A stretch of DNA of 64,000 nt from Apostichopus japonicus (taxonomy: Eukaryota > Echinodermata > Holothuroidea > Aspidochirotida > Stichopodidae): contig NC_092563.1 of the NCBI RefSeq assembly GCF_037975245.1, forward strand, positions 23,650,960-23,714,959, read 5' to 3'. Made by a program: the position numbers and the translations under genes. This document shows positions 37,401 through 49,400 of the stretch, one piece after another; position 1 is the first letter of the stretch, and the number at the start of each line of letters is the position of its first letter. The notes under the pieces are model-generated. The model ran no database searches, had not been told where the DNA came from, and saw nothing but the letters and a program-made list of their open reading frames with translations.

Positions 37401-40400
37401 CCTAAATTCAACAAAATTGATATAACTTAATTGCTTTTCAGAGGGTAGTATCTACCTGCCAAGAGAGATTGGTTTGTTGTAAACAACGACCAGCCTCAGA
37501 CAAATGAAATGAACTTTCTCAGGATTAATAAAATAAACTCACGTGTCGGGAGAGATGTTAGTGATGTTCTCCCACAGCTCTGGAGCGTACTCGAACTGAT
37601 AGGAGTAGATGAGCAGGAGACAGCACATGGAGTAGATGACCACGATCCAACAGATGAGACCAGAAAAGACTCGGAACAGAGTGAACGATAACTGCAAATT
37701 GACCAATCAAAATTCAACGTTACAAAACATCAAGAAGTATGGCTATATGCTGATTTATTTAGTCATTATCAACTAGTACATTACGTGGATATGTAACAAG
37801 AGCAGCATGATTGATACAAATTTCATTTTTAGGATTTATTTGCCGGCTATGATCTCATTAGGGAACAGATCTGTTGGGCTGTTCGGCGGCTTTCAATAAT
37901 CAAGAATTATTTTGGAGTTGCTTGTTTTGGGCTCACATGTGTTTTAGATGGGTTTTTTGTTTTTAACAACAAGTTTGTTGTTGTTGCGATCAATTGATCA
38001 TAAGCTACTTGCTGATTAGCCATCGTTTAGTCTTATAATTCCAAACATGCTTGGATCAATCCCTGTTAAGGTTTTGCAAAACTAAATTTGGCAGACTGGC
38101 CACCAAAATCAAAATACTGGTACATTCAATGTTAGTTTCTAGCATATGAATTAACAGAAGCTGGTTGTAAATAACCACAAGGAGGTTGGCAACACCATCA
38201 AACTGATTTTCAAAATCTTTTCAATATCCCAGTGACGGGATCTAACCATTTGAATCTGATAATATATTCATGCAGAGGGCACCACCAGATGCTTGATCAC
38301 AAGTAAGCAATCCCTTCACTACATACAACCCATAATGCACAACACTGATCTTCTTTGCAGCCTGAGAAACAACCACATTCCCACAGGCTTCTTTTTAAAA
38401 CTGTAGTTTATTTTGGAAGTTTTGCATTGGCTTAAAATTTATAGCAAGTGTATTAGGGGAGGAAGGAGGGATGGAGGGGAGGAGGGGTGGAGGAGAGGTG
38501 ACCTTCCCCTGTAAGATGACTTCACATTTATATTGAACACTGGTTAATAGCCAGATCAAACACCTATTTAGACTCAAGAAATCATAACTAAGGATAACTA
38601 AAAAAAATCATCATAATAATAATCTCTAAACATTCTATTGTTCTAGAGCACAATACTGAAAACAAAAATTCACATAAAACCAATCTTCCTAAATATTAGC
38701 ATAAGTTAACTCTCTTTAGTATTAGACAGCCAATCAAAATACAGCCTGTCCTCAATATAGCTGAACATGATGTGACATTACGATGCAGGGTGAACATAGA
38801 AGGACATTTTGTTTCCTCTAATGTTGCTTCCTAGAGTCCACACACATTCAAAAGGCTTAAATCTATTTTGCTTCAATTTTATATTTTCTTCGATAACATA
38901 CATGTTGTGGTTTTCTGTTCATTTGTTAATGACATACAATATCGTTCAGCTAAATCGGAATACTGGAAGTTTAAAAATAAAATTCACTAGTCAAGACAAA
39001 ATTCCAAAAACATTGGCTCATATTACAGATTGAGTTTCCATTTAACTTATATGCTGGTCCTTTGGCAATGACATTGAAACAGGGCTGTACAAAGCGTCCT
39101 TAATATAGCAGCGTTTAAACCTCATATGGTAATATGTGATGGCTGTTATCCATTCATATTCGGTTAATATATGTTTTGCTGTGACTGTGACTATGACTTG
39201 TCATACAAATTTCACCATTACCATGACGACGACTAAAAATATGGTCAAGTGTGTAATTTTTACACCGCAGTACCCCGGTACGGTGTCGTACCCTACTTTT
39301 TAAAACTTTTAAACTTACCACAAACAGGTTGACCAGTGATGACTGCTATCTGTTCATACTCAGTTATCATATGTTTTGCTGTGTTGGTGCTGTGACTTGC
39401 CATACAAGTCTACTCCCATTATCATGACGACGAATGAAAATACGGTTAAGTGTGTAAATTTTTACCCCTGGTACGGTGTCGCTCTTAAAACTTACCACAA
39501 ACAGGTTGACCAGTGCCAGGAAGAAGAGCAAATACACAATCTTGAAGACATCAGGATGGCCAACCAGTGTCATGATCAGGAAGAACGCCCCCACTAGGAA
39601 TATCCAGTACTTAGAACTGAATCTGCGGATGTGCTGACCGACCACTGTCATGGTTTCACTTTGACTGAGCTCTTTCTGTCTCGAATTTTGAGACAACGCT
39701 GATGAGAAAGAAAGAAATCTCTGTGAATAGTGTGATGACTTAATAACAATATTTGAGATGAAAAATAATCTTGCAAAGAAAACCATTCCATCGTCTCACC
39801 AAGGAAACATACTAAACCCCCCCCGCCCCCACACCCCGAACATGTTAGAGATCTCCTGAACATTCTCTCTTTTCTACCTGGGGAATGTAGCAGACAGCTT
39901 TCTGTGTTTGTTTTTCTAAAAGTTCCAGAAAGCTGCTACTACCTTTCCTCAGATAATTTTACTTACCTTTGTTTATTTTCAATCTTGCATGCTTCAACTT
40001 TGATACTCCCTTTGTTTCTATTATTCTCCACTTGTTTTGATCATATGTACACTTGCTTCCTTAGTATGCATAACTTCCTTGTATATTCTCATTTGCATAA
40101 ATTCTTGTTATGTAATATACCTTGAATAACAGATAGTTTGCTTAATAAAGATTCATTTCTGTTCCTGTACACCAGCCTGAAAACATCTCTTTTCTTTCCT
40201 TCAGTACTTACAGTTTATATAATTAGTTGGAGTTAACTTGTCCTATATTCATTTATGGACTTAGTTTCTCTACAAGGCCATCTACACAAATTTTAAAATC
40301 TTCTCAATGTGTGACAGACCTGTACGACTTGGAACAGATCTCATCTGGTGACAAACCTCAGCAGAAGATAGCACCTGCTCGGCATGTTAAAATGACCTGT

Positions 40401-43400
40401 TCAACATGTGACATGTCTCAGTACTCTTCAATGGGGGTCTCCTCAACATTTGACAGACCCTCACCTGTTTACACATGTCCCAAAACATGTGACAGCCTCC
40501 TCACCGAGTTAAAAATCTCCTTAGGTATGACAGATTTCTCAACTTCAAAATAAAATAAAACTCAACATGTGACAGTCTTCTACCACATGGTAGAAAACCT
40601 CTTAAACAGGAGTCTTATCTGTTCAAAAGTAAACGAGTTTCTTTCAAGTTCAACGACACTTAACAGATGGACAGACTTTCACACATGTGGAAAAAACCCC
40701 GAAAAATTTCCTTCTTTTTTTTAAATCGGAAAGCCGTTTTTGCACGGAAATACCGCGAGAGCCTAACATTCAAAGTTACTAATACGAGCATGAGCGTAGG
40801 CTTGAAAGTGATATAGTTACCATCTATTTCTTCCCGGGGTTCAGAAAAGATGACTCCAAACGGTTGTAGGACGATACCTTCGTTGGATGTGCTCACCTTC
40901 TTCAGGCAGCGTTCGCGCAGGAACTGACGGAGTGTGAGCCAAAATATCAAGGTGAAGATAAGCTGCAAAGAAAAAAGTAATAATAATAATAATCATAAGA
41001 AAGAGTTCTTATAAAGCGCAACTTACAATAAAGTCTCGCCGCACTGTACTTAACACTGGTCATTGGTAACTTGTCACACCTACACACCAAAGTGTGCACA
41101 ATTCAAACAATTTCTCCGGGGGCACCACAGTGCACCACAGCCACGTGTCCCTGGGGGACACCCCATAGTGTGCAGCCACAAACCGGTGCACACAACTATA
41201 TTTACAAGTCACCTCACAAGTCCCCATTTATACACCTGGGTGAAAAGAGGCAATGGAGATAAAGTGCCTTGCCCAAGGACACATAGCAATGATCTGGCCA
41301 GGGCTCAAACCTGTAATCCTTAGACCATTGCCTTAACCACTGCCTTAACCATTTGACCACAACGTCTGTCAAATCAAAAAATACCATCCCGAGCAAAAAT
41401 ATCGTTCTCAATTAAAATGTCCATGAACAGCTGAATATTATTGCCACCAGATATATCTAGAAAGTCCAAAAATGGTCACCGATGTCGAATATATGCAATA
41501 TCTTTCACAAAAATATATTTTAAGGATTCAAACCTCCCGGGAGAGTAGTTTTACGTTTCAGAAAAACTTTATAAAGTCCTGCTCAATTTTGTGGATATTA
41601 CGGATGAATTTAAATTCTGCAATTTTATGACGAGAGGAACAAAGCCTTTCAAAGTCCTTGGATTGGTATTTTCTTTTTTTCATTTCTTTTGGATGGCAAG
41701 ATCAAATCTAAAGATATCTGAGAGAGGAGTTACCTCACCAGCGAGGATCAAACACTGATATTTCACTCTTAAAAACCCAATCTCTGTCAGGTTGATGCCA
41801 TTGACTTTGTCAGGGAGTTCCTCTTCAAGTTGAAAGCCATACACAAAGGTGATACAGGTCAGAGCTTCAGCATAGAGGACCAGGGGTAGAGAGGTCCAAA
41901 GACAGCGCCCTCTCATGGTACCTATGGGTAGAACCCAGATGGCCAGCGCCCAGACCAGCAAGACAAAGGAGAGAACGCTCAGGAAGATGATACTCCAAGC
42001 CTGCAAATTATGGGAAAGGGAATAAAAAAAATTAAAACATTAAATAAACTTGGCAAAGGAACGAAAGGTCTTTCTTCTTGCAGCATTATTGAAGTAAAAT
42101 CTTCTTTTTTTCTAACAAGAGACAAATAATTTATAGGGTAAAAATCGGACAAAACATAGTTGCGAAAAGGAAATGTTCTTTTGTGGCGAGAGGAAAACAC
42201 AGGAGTAAAGTTGAAAAATTGGTGTGCACCTCTAAATGTATCCAGTTATGTAGTAAAACTCTAAACCCGGGATGGATAGAAATACAACAGAGTCATACTT
42301 AGAAAATGCAAAACTGGGCTAAAAAGTTGCCTCATGTGCAGAAAAGGGTTTCTTACCATCATGAATATGAGAGCTACCATGTAGCTCTGTTTGGTGATGT
42401 AGGCTACGATGGTCGTCAAAGGACTCAGCTTGTAGCTGCTACTTTCGTCTCCCTCATCCCCAGAGGCGGGAGTCTGGCCGGGAGGAGACTCTTCATCCGC
42501 CCCTGCTCCTCCTCCTTCTGCTGCTGCTGCTGCCGCCTGACCGGATGACTCTCCCATCGATTGGTAAGAGGTTGCAGTCGCATCCATTAAACCCTGAGGA
42601 GAGGAATCAATGAAAACTTTAGACAAGCCCAAGGGTTAAAAAAAAAAAAAAAAAAATCCAATAAAAATAAGATAATTTTTTCTTTTTCTTTTTTTCAACT
42701 TTATTAACTTTTGACTAGTTGCAAATAATTCCACGATATAAACATATGTTTGAAGCTTCCCAGGAGTACTTTTCTCAAAGTTTTAATTCTGACGGTATGG
42801 GAATTTATGGGCGTTGATTTGAGAGCGTTGAGAGAAAGCGGGATATAGAAATTCAAATTTGGGGCACATTGACCAAACTTCAATCTTCCAGCTAATTTAC
42901 AGTAGAATAGTGGTAACTAGTTTGACTAATTGACTCCAGACTCAAAACCAGACCATCGATGAATAATCCTCTTTTTACCTTTTAGAAATTCACTTCAGAT
43001 ATGACCAAGCTCTGACCCCAAAAAATTACTCCCACTTTGTTGTTTCCAAACAGACCTGTACTTGATTCTAATCATTTCACTAAATTACATTTCACACTCG
43101 TTCATAGCACAAACAGTGGTCGCTGACCCGACTACCGACGAGACTGGATAAAGACTTGTTTAATTATTCAAGGAATAACAACCAGGGTAGATATTAATTG
43201 CTGAAATTTCATTTGTACTTGAGAACTGATTTGTGGGAAACTGCTTTGTAAAGTGAGTCTTGCGGGTTTATTATCATCTATCGAGAAAAGTAAGCTGCGG
43301 CTTTTATTAATCTTTGTCACATTAAAAGGAGTCGAGTTTTCTCCCAAATATATGCAAGTCAGTCGATTAGAATAATCCCATCACCCAATAGAAAAATAGA

Positions 43401-46400
43401 TCATACATTAGGCTCAGCTCATGGTTAGGCTGTATCAGCATGCGGGGAAGTTAAATACTTTTTGGTAATTTATTGGCGAATACGGTGAGAATAAATGTTG
43501 AGATAAATTATCTGAGTTTTCGGCTTTTTCTTTTTTCAGTTAGTGAGTATATAATATCAATTTTTTTTAAGAGATTGTTTAAATCTCATTCTACATAAAG
43601 CTTATTATTACCAGTAATGATATAAACGTAGCTCACACGAGACTTGAGACAATGGTAAGTGAACGAAAGGCTTTACTTTCAGAAAACAGGGAACTGCTGT
43701 TAAATGTATATTGCCTAATATGGAAATACCAGTATAAGATAATCTGAGGTAACCATTACTTAAATTGCCATAACTATTATTTTCTTAGATGGACATGCCA
43801 GTATTAGTTAATCTGAGGTAACCGTTACTTAAGCAGTCATAACTAAAAAATAAAAAATGGATTCTACTTTTATCCAAACATAACAAAAATAAAAACGTAA
43901 TATTCTATTGACAAAAGGAGACAAGAAAAAAAGCATTTCATGAAAAAAATATGCTACTATTCCGAGACTGCAAGAAGTAAAAGGAAGGAAGTTGGGGACC
44001 AAAGGGGACAAGGCATTGTTCAAAAAAAGATGAAAAAGGTCCCTTTGTTTTCCTTTAATTTTTGGTGATATTACAGTATACCTCTAGGATTTACACCAAA
44101 ATATTTAATATTTTTTATTCAGAAAAATTTTTCATTGCTGAGGCTGAGACCTTTCTACATTATCTGAATCAAACTTTGTTTAAGAAAAGAATATAATAAA
44201 TGCTTTGTAGAGGCATTTTTGTCTCTTCTTCAAGAGATAGCATCATCACAAACATATTTCACCTTGCATTGGCTTTTTGAAATCCACAATTATAATTTTG
44301 AAATTCTTTCCAGTAATAAAGAAATCTATGTAATCTTCTTAAAAGCTAATGCGGCGGAATGACTTGTTATAAATTTAATTTTTTTTTTAACTTTTGTTTT
44401 TATTGGCAAAGAGATAACCTTGTGAGAAGAAATGTTTTTGTAGGATATTAGTAACGTCCCTATGCAGTGAAATGATGAGATAAAGCCAGCTGTGCCCGCT
44501 GTACTATTAACTATGGAAATATTACAAAACATTTCTATGGCATCTTTAGTAAAAATTAGCTATTTTCCAGCTCATTTCAGATTTGGAATCCAAACATTTG
44601 CCTCCTATAAAGACTATAAGCTATGACAATGCTACAAATAGTGTTTTGACATCATATATAGTAATGGTTATTTCCACCTTATTCAAGAGACTTGGAAATT
44701 TTAAGGTTTGGCTTGCTTCAATATCACTTAGGACTCGCAGACTGGATTTCAATGCTATTTAATTGTGTTTGTTTCTTTAACATCAGATTGATTTAAGATT
44801 GCCAGTATTTCTGAGGGATAGAGTTATAAATCAGAGAAGCTCACATTAAAGCACCAGCTTTGGCGATAACTTTATTCGTCCTTGGCAATTCTACTTGCTT
44901 CGTGTGCGACATAATGCGGTTCTTTCACCATTCGTTGGATTCATAAAGAGACTGTAGCCAGAGAGTTCATAAACCATGTTGTCATGTTCCTTGTGAACAC
45001 AGCATGTAAATGACTGCAGAAAGTTTATGATTTAGCTGTTTTTCCAAGTTTGGAAGTTTAATGATTTAGCTCTTTCAAAAGTTGCAGAACATGATGGCGT
45101 GGACACTGCAGACTGAGTCACAAATCAACAGATCCCTTTAAGTCCATCCCAGTGCTTTCGTTATGAATCTTCTTGCTGCTGTGATTGGTCCACCTGGGGC
45201 TTGAACCTTCACCTACTGGTTGCAGAAACTAGCCCAGCTGGGGTTTGAGCCTTCAACACACTGGTCGCAGAAACTGACGCAGCTGGGCCTTGAGCCTTTA
45301 CCTACTAAGTTGTAGATGTAGGCCCATCTAAGACTTAAACCTTCCCCTACTGGTTGCTTACATTGACCAAGTTAGGGCTTGAGCCTTTACCTACTAAGTT
45401 GTAGATGTAGGCCCATCTAAGACTTAAACCTTCACCTAATGGTTGCTGACATTGGCCAAGCTAGGGCTTGAGCCTTTACTTACTAAGTTGTAGATATAGG
45501 CTCATCTAGGATTTGAACCTTCCCCTACTGGTTACTGACATTGGCCCAGCTAGGGCTTGAGCCTTTACCTACTAGTTGTAGATATAGGCTCAATCTGGGA
45601 ATTGAACCTTCCCCTATTGGTTGCTGACATTGGCCCACCTAGGGCCTAATCTTTTACCAACAAGTGCTGCTTCACAAGCCCTTACTTACATACCAATTGA
45701 TCAAGCCATAGGGTCTGAGCCACTTACCTATTAATTGTTGAACTTTGACCAGCTCAGGTGACCACCATATATCATACTTGCAGAATATTTACATTCAATC
45801 TGTCATACATATATATATATATACTGGACTTTGAAACAAGTCAATGTGACCATTATAATATATTAATCAATGGCTAGCACTTTAAGCTTTCTTATTTCAA
45901 AGCACTGATCATGATATATATATATATGGTGACAATATTTTTTTCCATTTTCTCATCTTTTTGTTGTTGTTGCAATTGGTGACATTAACATAACAAGCAA
46001 ACTACGTTACAGACAGGACAACGTGTGCATACATGGCGAAGACAGTTCACTTGCAACATAATTAATGTATATAATGTAATTACACAGCAGGCCAACAAAA
46101 ACAAGGGAAGGGGGCTGGAAGTAAAAATCCAACAAAAAATAAGACAATAGCAAACAAAACAATAGCAATCCAAAAAGAACATGTCAAGAGAGGATAGGTG
46201 GTATGTGCTATCAGAGGCATTTACAATTGACATTAACCTTCAAATAAGTAAAGTGGCTAATAAACTACTTTCATTATATGCAGTAAGGTGGCTTCGTGCT
46301 GGTAAAGAAATTAGCTTCGCCCGGTCTTTTAGTTTTTTTTCATATATTTTGTCTCTGTAATTAAACCCACACATACTTGTTAAGCTGGCTCTCAGGCAAT

Positions 46401-49400
46401 CCCCCTTCAACCGTACCATTTTATTAGCACAAGCATTCGCAAGCAGAATTGCATATTCAAATCAATGTCGGAGAAAACTCGCTGAATACGGCTACATATA
46501 GCGAGAGCAGAATTCTGGCGAGAAAACAACGGGATCTGAACATAGCACCATATAGTAACAGGACAGGTCAAAGGTCAAACTGTTGGGATATGAGCTACAT
46601 CGTGCGGTGGCATAGAGCTGAAAACAACTTCTCCATACTGAATAGCTTATAGACGTAATTGTAGTGCCAAGCTACAATCAGTGACCATTTATGTGAGGGC
46701 AAGCATTCCTGCTTCTAAGAAGGATCGTAGATCTTGAAGCAGCTGGCACAGAGCTCCGCCAAGATTTCCAGTGCTACCAGGATAAAAAAGATCTCTTCTA
46801 TTACAAGTCATGATGACAAGAGGGATCCTAAACTTTGATACATAATTCATGCTTAAAGTTTAATGAAAGTGTATTATTATGTGTGAGTTTTGTGAAACTG
46901 TCAGCACCGTTGCCATGGCAGCTGTATGCACTACAGATCTGTGTATTCAAACACAGACCTTCAACAAAAATTGACACCATATCAGGAGAAAACTAGGTAC
47001 CAAAATTAATGAGTGGATTCATTAAAACAAACAAAAAACTCCCAACTACCCCCACAGTTGCTGTCAGGTCAACATTGTAATTATATCTCAATTGACTTTA
47101 TTGTCTTTACAGACATATGGACGATTCTTTTATACAAAGCTGCTGATAAATTAATAGCCTACCATATGTTCTGCAGTCAAACAGCTGCTCACTTAGGATT
47201 ACTAATAGTCAATATTGTGACTACACCTACTCTGTGTATATATGTATTCCTCAAATTAATGTTTAACATACCATTCTTTACCCTCTAAAGACGCAAAAGA
47301 AATCCTAAATTGCCACATGAGGTTGCTGCTATTTTACCGCAAGTCATAAATCTACAAAGTTTATGAATGCAAAAATAACCAGAATTATTATACCAAATGA
47401 ATAGTAATTTAGTATGAATGTTATCAGTAAAGCCGTTTGGCCCCTCCCACAGCTGACCCCTCCCACATCTGGCCCCTCCCACATCACCCCTTACCATTGC
47501 AGCATAATAAAACTGACTTCATAAGGTTCAAAAAGTTCTCTCCTACAAGTTCTAACCGTCCAATTATTAAAAAAATTAGACAAAGAAATGCCTCTGAGCA
47601 GAGAAATGGTTGGTATTGGGGGAGGCGGGGGAGAGCAAAATGCTTATTGAAATTATAACATGCGTGACCATTATTTGACTTGCTAGCATATTCTGGGGCA
47701 ATACTGACCAGCTTTATAGTCAACTGATGAAACCCCAAATTCATTCAATTATTAGGCAAAGCTCTTTTGCTTACATAAATCTGTTTGGCTTGGCTTGGAC
47801 TGAAGGAAATCTGAGTTGAAATGTGTCATTGATAACTACCATTATCCTGGTAACATAATAAAGCCTAGACAGAAATTACTAACATATCCCAAATGGGCTA
47901 GGAGGGAAAGGGAGAGCCACCACCACCAAGAAAATGCTAAAAAATTAGAATAAAGAAGTACAACGTTGCACTGCAGGCCGACACCAAATGTTGATACATC
48001 ATTTTTTTTTAAACTATTATGCCCCTCCCTCCAACCACACCCCTGCCCTCAAAAGAAACTGCATATCTAACAGCATAACTAAACATCCTTTCCCTATTTC
48101 TCCTCCATCCCCCTGCCCCCCCCTTCCTGTAGGAAATTACAGGTATTTAATACAGACACCTGAAGAAAATACAAAGAAAAGAACTTGCTGTAAAATAATC
48201 TGTTTCGTTAGCGACTATAAAATTAAAATTGCTCCAAACCTTCTCAAACATATCAAGAGGGGGATATGCTTGAGAATAATTCATGATGGAATGAATGTAA
48301 GAGGAGAAGTTGTAAAGATCGAAAGAGAGAAACTCAGATACAAACGCAAACAAGACGAGAGGTTAGTATTTAAAGAGAAAAGGGTTTTGGCACACAGCGG
48401 CATGCAAAGCAAGGAAGGTAAAATGAGAATGGTAACAAACCCTTTCTTGAGTATCCTGTGAAAAAGACGATTCAAAATTGGTATAAAAAAACAGAAGAAA
48501 ACTGGAACATATTAGGGATGAAACAGGATGATGGAAAACTTTGAAGATAAAAAAAAGGAGGAAAATTTTGGGTTTCAAGCTAGGTTTGGTCTTAAAAACA
48601 ACTATTCCTAGAACTGACTGAATTTTAGACATTGAGAATACAGAAAAAGAAAAGAAATGAAAATGGCGAAGCACCAATAGGACACACTAATTAACGAGAA
48701 TTATCGGAATATTTGTTGATCCACGTGGCCACACAAAAACAAAGCACTTTACACATACTTGAATTACTAATGGCAATTGTTAGTACAATCTATTCACAAC
48801 ATGTCAGAAACCTCAAAAGAAATTTCAACTTTTTTTTTTTTTTCCAGTAAAACTACAAGGTCGATGATAGGATTGATTCAACTCCAGATGATTCTATTCC
48901 AACTGAGGTACGCATCACACAGCTTTGCTAAGAACTTCTTTTCTAAAAAGCACAGTGAACAAACTCGAACGGGATATACAAAAAGGTCGTTCATCAATGT
49001 TTTGCAAATTGGATGAGTTTACCCTTCCACAGCAATACTAGATGTAGTATGATATTGGCTGGCATAATTCTGTATAATTGTTCGTACACTATTTGTTACA
49101 TGTTATGGCAGTTTACCCCTACAAGCCAAAACATTTCCATTTAAAAAATTCTATCCTAATGCAAAAAAGAGGTATAATAAATGTTGCTATCATTGTTATC
49201 ACATTAAACATACACATGTGAACTTGATGGGACGATATTATGTTATTACTGGGAAAAATAAAACTGCACTACATTAGTACCATGTACAGTATGTGCTTGT
49301 GCATCACTGACGGCACTGTAGGCCTAACACTATATACATCACTGAAGAGAACTCCTGCCTCTCATAATTAACATCACTGAAGACACACTGTGCCTCCTCC

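Noticed and set aside
40227-40553. 108-codon plus-strand ORF with regularly spaced Thr-Cys
   Set aside because: It is the translation of a degenerate catgtgacag repeat in PIEZO intron 4.
41300-41370. tRNA gene
   Set aside because: A- and B-box-like sequences are present but no acceptor-stem pairing is seen and it continues into a LINE-like tail, so it is a SINE head.
42306-42548. 80-codon plus-strand ORF with poly-Cys end
   Set aside because: Antisense shadow of PIEZO exon 2; the cysteines are the reverse reading of the alanine repeat.
46716-46800. Minus-strand hydrophobic peptide [16 protein letters not shown] between PIEZO exons 1 and 2
   Set aside because: It looks like a membrane helix but is closed by a stop soon after, has no convincing donor, and its acceptor phase does not fit the phase 0/0 junction between the flanking exons.
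47988-48461. 157-codon plus-strand ORF
   Set aside because: Starts in a C-rich low-complexity stretch (Pro-rich), shows no domain, and lies inside a PIEZO intron on the opposite strand.
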